Part shown: positions 42,313 through 50,743 of the stretch, piece after piece
How the letters are laid out: the number at the start of each line of letters is the position of its first letter
Numbering within the stretch: position 1 is the stretch's first letter
DNA from: an uncultured Bacillota bacterium
GTDB taxonomy: Bacteria; Bacillota; Clostridia; Christensenellales; QAND01
DNA: 51,658 nucleotides
Direction: 5' to 3'
NCBI GenBank assembly: GCA_905208455.1
Contig: CAJLPK010000005.1
Span: forward strand, 1-51,658
The notes under the pieces: model-generated
Databases searched by the model: none
What the model was told of the DNA's origin: nothing
Seen by the model: only the letters and a program-made list of their open reading frames with translations
Translations under genes and position numbers: made by a program

Positions 42313-42903
42313 ATGTCAAGATTTCTCAATGAAGAGTTCACTTGGATGAATCCAGGGGTTCTTGTGCACGAGGACGGAGGGTTTTCCATAACCGCGCCGC
42401 CTCATTCGGATTTTTTTAGAGATCCTACGGAGGAAAAGGCCATTTGTGACAACGCTCCATTCTACTATACTGAAGTAACAGGCGATTTTGTATTGCGCGC
42501 CACAGTGTGGCATGATTTCATCGCAGCAGGGGATGCCTGTACGCTGATGGTCATGGATACGCCGACTTTATGGGCCAAGGCATGCTTTGAGCAGACGTAT
42601 TTCGGTGCGCACACAGCTGTAAGCGTTGTCACCAATGGTCTGTCTGACGACGCCAACGGACAAAACATCATAGAGCAAGAGTCCATTACCCTGCAATACG
42701 CTCGAAAGGGCAATACCTTCGCCATTCACTATTCGCTGGATGGGGAGCACTTTTATATGATGCGCCTGTTCAACTTGCCAATGCGCGAAACCGTAAAGGT
42801 TGGGTTTGTGGCGCAGTCTCCTGCCGGAGAAGGCGGCATCATGCATTTTAAGGATGTTTCTTTAGAGCACCGCAGCATCCAGGACATGCGCGTAGGCCGC
42901 TAA
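42313..42903 (+). CDS. DUF1349 domain protein
   Basis: 196 residues, concanavalin-like beta-sandwich family. Typical segments are FYYTEVTGDFVLRATV, DACTLMVMDTPTLWAKACFE and VGFVAQSPAGEGG. Cytosolic, no signal peptide. Function of DUF1349 is not known. An AAGGGGGT site is upstream. It may be cotranscribed with the next gene 16 bases on. Confidence 0.9.
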   Translation: MSRFLNEEFTWMNPGVLVHEDGGFSITAPPHSDFFRDPTEEKAICDNAPFYYTEVTGDFVLRATVWHDFIAAGDACTLMVMDTPTLWAKACFEQTYFGAHTAVSVVTNGLSDDANGQNIIEQESITLQYARKGNTFAIHYSLDGEHFYMMRLFNLPMRETVKVGFVAQSPAGEGGIMHFKDVSLEHRSIQDMRVGR

Positions 42904-42919
42904 CCGAGGGCTTATTACT

Positions 42920-43351
42920 ATGGAGCCGCTTAGAATTTTGCCATATCTGCGCATTACCGAAGAGCGGGAATGCTTTGCCTTGCAAGGGCGCTTAGTTTGT
43001 CCCTGCGGCCATGATGCGTTTTCTCTGCACCATACAGGCAAGCAAACAAAGGGCATACTATCGAGCTACTTGGCCTTTCTCGACCGGCAGCTAGCGATCA
43101 AGGCCACCTGTACCGCTTGCGGGAAGGAAATCCTCGTTTATGACTCTACAAAGGACGGCGAGCAGGCAAAACCGGCCAAGGGGCCTGCTCATTTCCAAGA
43201 GCTTATGCTCCCCAAGTATCCTGGCCGCAGCTGGGAGTTGATTCTTTCTTTCAATTTTGAGGAGAATGCCTACAAAACCAACCGCTTTCAGGATATATTC
43301 ATCGACGCATGCAATGCCAATACAACAAAGCCGATTCGTTTATGGGGATAA
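42920..43351 (+). CDS. Unknown zinc-ribbon-like protein
   Basis: 143 residues, no family recognised. A probable zinc ribbon is formed by CPCG near residue 30 and CTACG near residue 65. The C-terminal half is soluble and mixed. It follows the DUF1349 gene on the same strand and is closed by a shared terminator. Ribosome site is weak. Confidence 0.75.
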   Translation: MEPLRILPYLRITEERECFALQGRLVCPCGHDAFSLHHTGKQTKGILSSYLAFLDRQLAIKATCTACGKEILVYDSTKDGEQAKPAKGPAHFQELMLPKYPGRSWELILSFNFEENAYKTNRFQDIFIDACNANTTKPIRLWG

Positions 43352-43382
43352 AAAAAGCCGTGGATCTGCCACGGCTTTTTTA
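43351..43382. terminator. Bidirectional terminator
   Basis: AAAAAAGCCGTGG-ATCT-GCCACGGCTTTTTT between the zinc-ribbon gene and fhs. Confidence 0.92.
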
Positions 43383-43388
43383 TTCGGG

Positions 43389-45059
43389 TCAAAAGAGCCC
43401 GTCTATTTGTCCTTGCTCATTGATGCATATACTTTCTGCTGCCGGTTTTTTGGGAAGACCCGGCATCGTCATCATCTGTCCTGTCAGCGCCACGATAAAC
43501 CCTGCCCCCGCCGATACCTTCATACTGCGCACGGTCAATGTAAAGTCCTGAGGCCGCCCCTTTTTCTTAGCGTCATCAGAAAGGGACATCTGTGTCTTGG
43601 CCATACAGACAGGCATTTGCCCAAAGCCGTTTTCCGTCAAGCTTCTCATCTGTTCCTTTGCCTGGTCCGTAAAGACTACCTCTTTAGCGCCATAGATCTT
43701 AGCAGCGATAATGCGTATCTTTTCCTCTATGCCCTGCGATTCATCATACAGGAAATGCGGGCCGTGATTGGGTGTTTCCATCGCCTGCAGCACTGCGTCT
43801 GCCAATGCCAGCGCTCCCTGCCCGCCCTGGGCCCATACTTCTGTCAAAACAGCCCTGACGCCCAACTCTTTTTCACAGAACGACAGCACAGTTTCCAGCT
43901 CCTCATCACTATCCGAGACAAAGCGGTTCAGCGCCACCACCGTGGGCAGTTGGAATTTTTGTGCCATATTCTCTACATGCGCCTGTAAATTGCACAAGCC
44001 CTGGTGCAAGGCCTGCACATTGGGGGTATTCAGATCATTCTTCGCCACGCCGCCATGAAATTTCAGCGCACGCACCGTAGCCACCACAACACAAGCATCC
44101 GGCCAAATCCCCGCCTTGCGACATTTGATGTCCAAGAATTTCTCCGCTCCCAGATCTGCGCCGAATCCTGCCTCCGTTACCGTGACATCCGCCAGCTTTC
44201 GCGCTAGGTTCGTAGCGGCTATGGTGTTGCAGCCATGGGCAATATTGGCAAATGGGCCGCCGTGTACCAAGGTAGGCGTTCCCCCCAAGCTCTGTACCAG
44301 GTTTGGCTGCATTGCTTCCTTCAAAAGCGCTGCCATTGCGCCCTCTGCATGCATATCTCTCGCCGTAACGGGATGGTCCTCCTCATCATACCCTACGATC
44401 AAATTGCCCAGGCGCTGTGTAAGATCCTCTAAGTCAACAGCCAAGCACAGCGTCGCCATCACCTCGCTGGCAGCCGTAATATCAAAGCCGTCCTCCCTGG
44501 GCACACCGTCTTTGCTGCCACCAAGGCCGCTTTGAATCGTGCGCAGCTGCCTATCGTTCATATCCATGCACCGTTTCCAGGTCACTCGCTTGATTCGTTT
44601 CTCATTCCCCTGAAAAATGTGGTTATCCACCATGGCTGCCAATAGATTATTGGCTGCCCCAATGGCATGCAGGTCTCCTGTAAAATGCAGATTGATTTCG
44701 TCCATTGGCACGATCTGCGCCAGGCCGCCGCCCGTAGCGCCGCCTTTCACGCCAAACACCGGGCCCAAGGAGGGTTCCCTCAATGCCAGCATTGTCTTTA
44801 CCCCTTTGAGGTTTAATCCATCTGCCAGGCCAATGGAAACCGTTGTTTTGCCCTCGCCGGCAGGGGTTGGCGTAATGGCCGTAACCAGCACCAGCTTTCC
44901 CGGCTGGTTGTGCTGCACCCGCGCAATGGCCTCTTGGTCTACCTTTGCTTTATTTTTTCCGTAATAGCAAAGCTCCTGCGGCAAAATACCGGCTCTTTTT
45001 GCAATATCCTCCAGGGGCAGAGCCACATGCTCCCTTGCAATTTCTACATCTGTTTTCAT
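43389..45059 (-). CDS. fhs: Formate--tetrahydrofolate ligase
   Basis: 556 residues, normal FTHFS length. The P-loop is TPTPAGEGKTTVSIGL near residue 67, and EPSLGPVFGVKGGATGGG follows. It joins formate to tetrahydrofolate using ATP, feeding the methyl branch of the Wood-Ljungdahl pathway in acetogens and purine or amino-acid one-carbon metabolism in other Clostridia. It lies 25 bases after queT on the same strand. No other acetogenesis gene is in the window, so acetogenic growth is not shown. Confidence 0.98.
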   Translation of the reverse strand: MKTDVEIAREHVALPLEDIAKRAGILPQELCYYGKNKAKVDQEAIARVQHNQPGKLVLVTAITPTPAGEGKTTVSIGLADGLNLKGVKTMLALREPSLGPVFGVKGGATGGGLAQIVPMDEINLHFTGDLHAIGAANNLLAAMVDNHIFQGNEKRIKRVTWKRCMDMNDRQLRTIQSGLGGSKDGVPREDGFDITAASEVMATLCLAVDLEDLTQRLGNLIVGYDEEDHPVTARDMHAEGAMAALLKEAMQPNLVQSLGGTPTLVHGGPFANIAHGCNTIAATNLARKLADVTVTEAGFGADLGAEKFLDIKCRKAGIWPDACVVVATVRALKFHGGVAKNDLNTPNVQALHQGLCNLQAHVENMAQKFQLPTVVALNRFVSDSDEELETVLSFCEKELGVRAVLTEVWAQGGQGALALADAVLQAMETPNHGPHFLYDESQGIEEKIRIIAAKIYGAKEVVFTDQAKEQMRSLTENGFGQMPVCMAKTQMSLSDDAKKKGRPQDFTLTVRSMKVSAGAGFIVALTGQMMTMPGLPKKPAAESICINEQGQIDGLF

Positions 45060-45084
45060 AGCGAGAACTTCCTTTCTTTCTATG

Positions 45085-45570
45085 TTACATTCCTTCCTTA
45101 AGAAATTTTACTTTATCCAACGCCTTTGCCAGCGGGTATCCCAAGCCAACGCAAGCAATGGCCTGGCCAATCCCTACATAAATCACCCCAAGCCAGTAAG
45201 CCTGCTCAGCAAAGATAGAAAGCACGATAGGGACGAGCAATGCATTGGTGATAACCGGCATACACAGGGCCATGCCCCTACTTCTTTTTGCAAACAAGGC
45301 AACCCCCAGCGCGCCTAAGAGCGTGGCCAGTGTACCAATGGCAATGTCAAGGATTCCAAAGGGGCTCCAGAATAAATTACTCAGCAAGCACCCTACTGTC
45401 AGCCCAGGCACCATCCAGGGGCTAAATAGCGCCAGCGCGCAAAGCGCCTCGGAAACTCTCACCTGAATCCCCCCAAAGCTAATGGGGGCAAACAATCCTG
45501 TTGCTGCGATATACAGCGCTGCTACCATAGCGGCCAGCGCGATGTTCCTGATGCTCTTTCCCGCTTTCAT
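45085..45570 (-). CDS. queT: QueT family queuosine-precursor transporter, ECF S component
   Basis: 161 residues, about five to six hydrophobic segments. Conserved pattern ALYIAATGLFAPISFGGIQVRVSEAL matches QueT, the substrate-binding subunit of an ECF transporter importing preQ0/preQ1 or queuine-like bases. The energising module (EcfA/EcfT) is not nearby and is presumably shared. AGGAG lies before the ATG. It leads a queT-fhs operon. No preQ1 riboswitch is visible. Confidence 0.9.
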   Translation of the reverse strand: MKAGKSIRNIALAAMVAALYIAATGLFAPISFGGIQVRVSEALCALALFSPWMVPGLTVGCLLSNLFWSPFGILDIAIGTLATLLGALGVALFAKRSRGMALCMPVITNALLVPIVLSIFAEQAYWLGVIYVGIGQAIACVGLGYPLAKALDKVKFLKEGM

Positions 45571-45581
45571 CTTTTCACACT

Positions 45582-45614
45582 CCTATGGCGTTATTATATC
45601 ATATACACCATAGG
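45582..45614 (-). promoter_or_regulatory. queT promoter under an inverted repeat (operator candidate)
   Basis: CCTATGG (45582-45588) and CCATAGG (45608-45614) flank the -10 box TATAAT (45598-45593 on the minus strand). The right place and spacing for a repressor site. The predicted transcript starts inside one arm, so this is DNA symmetry rather than an RNA hairpin. Confidence 0.5.
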
Positions 45615-45738
45615 AACTAAGAGGATTTTCCTAAAAACAAATCGGTCCCAAAAAGCATAGACATTTGCCAATGTATGGAAACTTATTGCAAAATCATTTA
45701 ATAAATGTTAATATTTTATTAAATTTTTGGAGGTATCT

Positions 45739-46356
45739 ATGCTAAGACGAAACACCAAGCAGTCGATTTTCCATATTCTTTCTGCTTTATTTCTATCCAT
45801 AACGCTGCTTATCTCATCTCCAGTGCCAGCCGGTGCGCAGCAGGCATCCCCGTTGACTGAGCTTCCTGCACAGCTGGAAGCGCTTATCCAGCAGTACCAG
45901 GATATTATGCAGCAAAATCCTGTTCACCTGCTTTCCTGGGCACAAGCAGACGGCCAGTTTCCCCTTGATGCTGATATAGAGGTCATCGATGTTGAAACAG
46001 GACAGCGCTTTTCCGTGCAACGCATATATGGTTCCCTGCATGCAGATGTCGTGCCAAGCCAGCAGCAGGATACCGATACCCTCTTGGCGCTGTATGACGG
46101 CACCTACAGCTGGGATCGCCGAGCTATCCTCGTTAATTTGCAAGGGCGGTATTATGCTGCTTCCATGAACGGCATGCCGCATGGCAAGGGCATAGAAGGC
46201 AATGGATACCCCGGGCATTTTTGTATCCATTTTGTGGACAGCAAAACGCATGGCGGGCAGGCTGTATGCCCGCAGCACCAGGCAAAGATCCATCAGGCCT
46301 ATGAACAGGGGAACCGATGGCTTTCTTTTGAGGAAATATGGAACAGCTTAGTTTAA
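45739..46356 (+). CDS. Secreted protein with HFCIHF...SKTHG motif
   Basis: 205 residues from the ATG at 45739 (MLRRN), with GGAGG 7 bases upstream. Signal peptide at about 8-34, likely cleaved after PAGA. The C-terminal half has the pattern MNGMPHGKGIEGNGYPGHFC followed by IHFVDSKTHGGQ, which I recall from extracytoplasmic Clostridia proteins with SH3 or peptidoglycan-binding domains. A short helical segment precedes it. Catalysis unknown; the conserved His and Cys residues could be catalytic. It stands alone before the tRNA gene. Confidence 0.8.
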   Translation: MLRRNTKQSIFHILSALFLSITLLISSPVPAGAQQASPLTELPAQLEALIQQYQDIMQQNPVHLLSWAQADGQFPLDADIEVIDVETGQRFSVQRIYGSLHADVVPSQQQDTDTLLALYDGTYSWDRRAILVNLQGRYYAASMNGMPHGKGIEGNGYPGHFCIHFVDSKTHGGQAVCPQHQAKIHQAYEQGNRWLSFEEIWNSLV

Positions 46357-46375
46357 TATACAGCCAATTTCCCTC

Positions 46376-46403
46376 TTGACATAATCCTCCTTTTCATTAT
46401 AAT
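46376..46403 (+). promoter_or_regulatory. tRNA-Ala promoter
   Basis: TTGACA at 46376-46381, a 16-base spacer and TATAAT at 46398-46403: both boxes perfect. Confidence 0.9.
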
Positions 46404-46413
46404 AGATATGCAT

Positions 46414-46489
46414 GGGGCATTGGCACAGTTGGTAGTGCGCCTCGTTCGCATCGAGGAGGTCAGCGGTTCGACTCCGCTATGCTCCACCA
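46414..46489 (+). tRNA. tRNA-Ala (anticodon CGC)
   Basis: 76 bases with encoded CCA. Acceptor arm GGGGCAT/ATGCTCC pairs with one G-T. The anticodon arm is CCTCG-TTCGCAT-CGAGG, giving anticodon CGC (codon GCG). The T arm has GGTTCGACTCC. Strong promoter just upstream and a terminator just after. Confidence 0.95.
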
Positions 46490-46493
46490 AAGG

Positions 46494-46529
46494 AAGGCAG
46501 TCTGATACGCAGACTGCCTTTTTCTTTTC
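46494..46529 (+). terminator. Terminator of tRNA-Ala
   Basis: 11-base perfect stem AAGGCAGTCTG-ATACG-CAGACTGCCTT followed by TTTCTTTT. Confidence 0.93.
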
Positions 46530-46547
46530 CAATTCCAGAGGAGTTTG

Positions 46548-47530
46548 ATGGTAGGAAATGTTTAGAACGATATGCGTGGGTAAAGCTCCCGCGTACCCAA
46601 ATACCCGCTGGCCGCAGCTTGTTAAGCAACTTCATGCGGCTGTACGCCAGCGCTGCTTACCGCCCCGGGCAAGCTCGTTACTGTCAATATATCAACGAAG
46701 TACACTTTGGCGAATGGGTTGGCGGCATCGTCGGACTCAAAAGCATCTTGGGTCTTTCCTCCCGTGAACAGGCATTTTTGGTGCTGGAAGAGCTATCAAA
46801 TTGGGGCTTGCTCGAATACGAGTACGCCCCAAAATCCAAACGGCTTTGCTACCGTATATCGCAAACACATCACATCGCTGTTCCCGCACAAGGGGTCCCC
46901 ATTTATGCAAGAGAACAAGGATTCCTGTGCGTACCCCGTACCCTTACGCAGCCTTTGATTCAGGCCGGCTATGTTTTTGAAGAGATCGACGCCTGGCTTG
47001 ATCTTTGGATCCATACCATCTATCGGGATTCCGATTCCCCTCTCTCAAATATCGTACCACTTGTCCAATTCGATACCGGCCCAGCTCTCACCTTAGCATC
47101 TCTTGGCAAACGGTGGGGATGGGAACGTACAAAGGTGTGGCGCTTTTTCAAAAAGTATGCCGACACCTTTTTTCTTTTCAAGCTGCCCGGTTCCTATGGG
47201 GCTGTCGTCTGCAACATGATGTATTGCCAAACAGAAAATGCGCATTCTGTCCAGAAAACCATCTCGCGATATATATGCAAAATACTCATTCTCGGACGGA
47301 ATACGCTTTCCGGCCAAAAAACGTATTTACGTCTCAACCGCCTTCTCCGGCTTTTCGGTGTCGTGGTAGGCAAGACGTTTTTTTGGCTCAAAAGTCGTGT
47401 TGCACCGCGCAGTCTATATACGCGCGCGTATATTTCTTCCTGGATAGATCTATCTGGATTATTAGACTGCAAGCGTGTATTTGGTGGTACAAGCTCGGTA
47501 CGAGATCCCATTATGATACGAGGCGAATAA
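46548..47530 (+). pseudogene. HTH/replication-initiator-type gene of ICEs, frameshifted at codon 2-3
   Basis: The main frame encodes RKCLERYAWVKLPRTQIPAG and runs to 47530 (about 325 residues), matching the first protein of many Clostridia ICEs, which begins M-V/I-RK-LE-YAWVKLP. The only ATG with a ribosome site (GAGGAG, ATG 46548) reads ATG-GTA-GGA-AAT-GTT-TAG and stops. Adding one base after GTA restores M-V-R-K-C-L. No other start exists in the main frame before TTG 46619, which would lose the conserved N-terminus. Later landmarks are GGIVGLKSILGL, IDAWLDLW and LGKRWGWERTKVWRFFKKY. Either a one-base deletion or a sequencing error. Confidence 0.8.
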
Positions 47531-47531
47531 G

Positions 47532-48161
47532 ATGTCTGAAACAAAAAACTATGAACAACAGGAGCATATGATTTTATGCGAGTCCAATAAGTTCGTTCAA
47601 TATTTGGTGGACCGTGGCTTGCTAAAAGATCCCGAAATCACCGATGAAACCGCTCAAAAACACGATCAAAGACGAAAATACAACCTATACCACAACACCC
47701 TGCTGCTCCTCAAAAACTACCGCAATATATGCTGGCAGTTAAAGGCGTTCCCTGCAAATATTACAGCAGAGCTGGACCAGCCTCTGGCGGAAGTGGACAA
47801 CATTCTTTCCTTGGTTGACGACCAGCTGGATATGGGCAATCGCAGGTTGGAAAGCCGGCTGCGTTCTTTGCAAAAATCCAGGATACTGATCGACCGGCTC
47901 AATGAAGCCGTTGCGATCCTGAAAACAAAACCGGGCGACGGCCCATTGCTGTACGATGTGATCTATACCGCTTACCTTCAGCCTGAAGAACTGGGCTATG
48001 CGGAAATCATCGAACGGCTGAATATGTCGATCCGCCAATACTATCGCCTTCGCAAACGCGCGGTCAATCTCATCTCCATACGGCTTTGGTCAGCTCCCTC
48101 TCGTGAGCTTGAAATCCTATTGGATACCGTTGCGCTTTTAGAGGCTATGAATGAAGCGTAA
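47532..48161 (+). CDS. Unknown protein of the conjugative element, 209 residues
   Basis: No family recognised. Mostly helical, with a charged central region. The C-terminus (about 155-195) looks like a sigma region 4 or HTH-type segment (AEIIERLNMSIRQYYRLRKRAVNLI), so it may bind DNA. The start is one base after the previous stop. A hairpin follows before the next gene. Confidence 0.75.
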   Translation: MSETKNYEQQEHMILCESNKFVQYLVDRGLLKDPEITDETAQKHDQRRKYNLYHNTLLLLKNYRNICWQLKAFPANITAELDQPLAEVDNILSLVDDQLDMGNRRLESRLRSLQKSRILIDRLNEAVAILKTKPGDGPLLYDVIYTAYLQPEELGYAEIIERLNMSIRQYYRLRKRAVNLISIRLWSAPSRELEILLDTVALLEAMNEA

Positions 48162-48238
48162 AAAATCCGGCACAAATCCGCTAACGACATGCATGGGAAA
48201 ACAGATTACACTGATACCGTGCCAAGATGGGCATAGGC

Positions 48239-48280
48239 AAGACGCCGTATCCTCTCGTGATGAGATATACGGCGTCTTTT
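48239..48280 (+). terminator. Attenuator-like hairpin in the conjugation operon
   Basis: 12-base perfect stem AAGACGCCGTAT/ATACGGCGTCTT, then TTTGTGT, ending 8 bases before the ribosome site GGAGGAG of the VirB2-like gene. As it stands within an operon it is more likely an attenuator or processing site than a final stop. Confidence 0.7.
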
Positions 48281-48297
48281 GTGTAGGAGGAGATGAA

Positions 48298-48639
48298 ATG
48301 CAAGCTACAAGGGATAAGCGTTGGTATTGGATGATCGTCAGTGCGGTTTCCGCGCTGATTTTATCCGTACAGCTTGTAATGGCCGATGATATTTGGAGCC
48401 GGTTTTCTTCCATCATGCGGGATGTATACGGCCAAATCGTCGGCATATCCACCATCGTAGGCGTGACCGCAGCCGCGATTGCGCTCATCGTCCGTATGGT
48501 TTCCCGCAACCAGCGCGCTGTGGATGAAGCCACACAATGGCTAAAACGCATTGTCATTACCTGGATCATCCTGAACACGCTTGGCTTTGCGGTAGCCTAT
48601 CTGCAACCGTTGATTGCAGGCGGCAATTATACGGGGTAA
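48298..48639 (+). CDS. TrbC/VirB2-like small membrane protein
   Basis: 113 residues from the ATG at 48298, with GGAGGAG 5 bases upstream. Three hydrophobic segments (about 12-30, 45-66 and 84-108) and a small size fit the pilin-like component found beside TrbL in Gram-positive type IV secretion. The longer open frame upstream crosses the hairpin and is not used. 6 bases before the TrbL-like gene. Confidence 0.78.
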   Translation: MQATRDKRWYWMIVSAVSALILSVQLVMADDIWSRFSSIMRDVYGQIVGISTIVGVTAAAIALIVRMVSRNQRAVDEATQWLKRIVITWIILNTLGFAVAYLQPLIAGGNYTG

Positions 48640-48645
48640 TACAGC

Positions 48646-50703
48646 ATGCTGGATTGGATTTTTGAAGGCATTGCCGAATGGATCGGCGGCATCGTTTCTT
48701 CCATGATGGACGCCGTCAGCGGCATTTTTCTCGGCGCCCTGGGCGCTGATATGACCACCATGGAAGAATACTTCCCCTTTGTCAAAAGCGCCTTTTCGGT
48801 GTTGCAGTACACCGCCTGGGCGCTTTTGTTCCTCATTACCGTATGGCAGCTATTCCGCAGTTTCGGCGGCCCGATTTCCGAATCGGAAAACCCTTGGCAG
48901 CTTGTTGCCCGCAGCGCTCTGTTTGCAGTCTTGGTTGCCTACGCCAAACCCATCTTTGAGATCTGTCTATCCATTGCCCGAGCGCCTTATCTCGCACTCA
49001 TGGATGCAGGGGCAGACGCTTCCTTTACCTTTGCCGGGATTGAAAGCACGCTAACAAACGGACTTACCACCGTAGCTGCCGCCAGTACAATCGTTGGATT
49101 GCTGTTGATGATCATCCTGCTTGTCTCCTTGGGATGGAATTATTTTAAGCTGCTGCTGGAAGTCGTAGAACGGTACATCGTTGTTGGGGTCATGTGCTAT
49201 ACCTCACCGCTTGCTTTTGCCGCAGGCGGCAGCAAAGCCACCCAGTCCGTATTCCGAAGCTGGTGCAAGATGGTTGGTTCACAACTGCTCCTGCTCGTAT
49301 TAAATGTCTGGTTTCTTCGCGGCTTTGCATCTTCCGTCGGCCAATTCCTGGCAAACGGCGGCGCGCTCACTTCCGGCAACGGCAACATCTTCTTATGGCT
49401 GTTCTGTGCGCTGGCCTACCTAAAGACCGCCCAGCGCTTTGACAGCTATCTTTCTTCCCTAGGCCTGAACGTCGCCCAAACCGGCAGCGCCATGGGGATG
49501 GAGATCTTGATGGCTTCACGCGCTATTTCGGGGCTGGGCGGAGGAGGGCGTAACGCCGGCAGCGTGTTTGGAGGAGGCGCCGGTCCTTCTCCTGCTCCAT
49601 CCGGCGGCTTTTCCACCAAGTTTGCCCCCAATTCCTTTGTACGGGACGCCGTTGTGGACGGTGGTTCCAATATCGCCGCCGGCGGTGGATTGGGATTTGT
49701 CGGCCGCTCATTTGGCGCTGTTGCCGCCAACCACGGTGCTGTGCTGTCCGGATCTTCGATTGCCTCTGTGGCTGCCCGTCCGCCCGCCACTTCCGGCTCC
49801 ATTGCCGGTGATATAGCGGACAGGAGCCTTGGCAACTATATGCCGCATTTGCAAGGACACTCTTTGAGCGGCACATCCATCACAGGCGGGCGGATCCAAA
49901 CAACCGCCTCTTTAGCGGATGGAAAAACAGCCGCTCTTTCCTTGTTCGATACCAACCAGTTTGAAACTCCTACATCGCCGTATTCTTTGGTCACTGCCGA
50001 AGACGGCAGCCAATGGTATCAAATGGCGTCTGGTGAAGGGATGGGTGCGTTTTATTCGACGCCTTCTTTCGACGGCTCTGAATCCATGGTCTCCGATACC
50101 TTTCCCGGGATTATGGATACGTCTCTGCGCACCGTTGACGACGGCGTACTGGAAGCGAGTTCTAACAATGGGACAAGCCTTTGGTACAGCAGCGCGTTGT
50201 ATGACGAACCGGCAGCCCCCCACGATACCGTGCGAACCGCCGACGGCGTGGGCTGGTACGCGCTGCATCCAAACGGGGCCATGCCAGAATTGAGTGGAGA
50301 TGGCACATTTGACGCTACACAGTTTCGTTCCTTTATGCCAGGCTTCTCCCCAAGTTCTGCTATCTCAGGTTTTTCGCCTGCCCAGCAATCCGATGGCTTT
50401 TTTGAAGTATTGCATCAGGACGGCAGCGGCACCAGGTTCTACGATTGTTCTCAATACGGCTCACCGCGCGGCGATTATACGGTGTATGAGGACAGCACAG
50501 GGCATCCATGGTTTGCCATTGAAGGAACGTCTTCCGTAGAGCGTGTTCCTATCACCGATTCCAAAGGACAGCCCCTTTATGAAAATGGGGCGCTTAAAAC
50601 CACAAGCAAACCCACGATTCGGTATCGGTCTGTTCTCAATCGGTTTGCTTCCCCCGAAAAGAGGGACCCGCTGCAACCCATCCATCCACCCAAACGAAAA
50701 TAG
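48646..50703 (+). CDS. TrbL/VirB6-like conjugation membrane protein with repeat tail
   Basis: 685 residues. The first 290 contain several membrane segments and match TrbL/VirB6-type channel proteins (VLQYTAWALLFLITVWQLFRS, VVERYIVVGVMCYTSPLAFA). A Gly/Ser/Ala-rich linker follows (about 290-420). The last 260 residues hold three imperfect repeats centred on DGSQWYQM, DGVGWYAL and STGHPWFAI, each preceded by a P...Y/D...V pattern. The tail is unusual for the family and may be exposed outside the cell. No clear ribosome site before ATG 48646; coupling to the previous gene is likely. Confidence 0.88.
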   Translation: MLDWIFEGIAEWIGGIVSSMMDAVSGIFLGALGADMTTMEEYFPFVKSAFSVLQYTAWALLFLITVWQLFRSFGGPISESENPWQLVARSALFAVLVAYAKPIFEICLSIARAPYLALMDAGADASFTFAGIESTLTNGLTTVAAASTIVGLLLMIILLVSLGWNYFKLLLEVVERYIVVGVMCYTSPLAFAAGGSKATQSVFRSWCKMVGSQLLLLVLNVWFLRGFASSVGQFLANGGALTSGNGNIFLWLFCALAYLKTAQRFDSYLSSLGLNVAQTGSAMGMEILMASRAISGLGGGGRNAGSVFGGGAGPSPAPSGGFSTKFAPNSFVRDAVVDGGSNIAAGGGLGFVGRSFGAVAANHGAVLSGSSIASVAARPPATSGSIAGDIADRSLGNYMPHLQGHSLSGTSITGGRIQTTASLADGKTAALSLFDTNQFETPTSPYSLVTAEDGSQWYQMASGEGMGAFYSTPSFDGSESMVSDTFPGIMDTSLRTVDDGVLEASSNNGTSLWYSSALYDEPAAPHDTVRTADGVGWYALHPNGAMPELSGDGTFDATQFRSFMPGFSPSSAISGFSPAQQSDGFFEVLHQDGSGTRFYDCSQYGSPRGDYTVYEDSTGHPWFAIEGTSSVERVPITDSKGQPLYENGALKTTSKPTIRYRSVLNRFASPEKRDPLQPIHPPKRK

Positions 50704-50729
50704 AGCGCAAACGCGCTCTGTTTCTTTTT
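50702..50729 (+). terminator. Hairpin between the TrbL-like and NlpC/P60-type genes
   Basis: 7-base perfect stem AGAGCGC-AAAC-GCGCTCT followed by GTTTCTTTTTC, overlapping the stop codon. Probably an attenuator in the operon; the next ribosome site AGGAG follows at once. Confidence 0.65.
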
Positions 50730-50743
50730 CAGGAGCGTGCATC

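Noticed and set aside
45571..45726. preQ1 or THF riboswitch before queT-fhs
   Set aside because: The promoter lies about 25 bases before the queT start, leaving no room for an aptamer, and no aptamer core motif is visible.
48138..48297. Longer start for the VirB2-like protein
   Set aside because: The upstream frame crosses a 12-base terminator-like hairpin and gives a charged, non-membrane extension; ATG 48298 has GGAGGAG in front.
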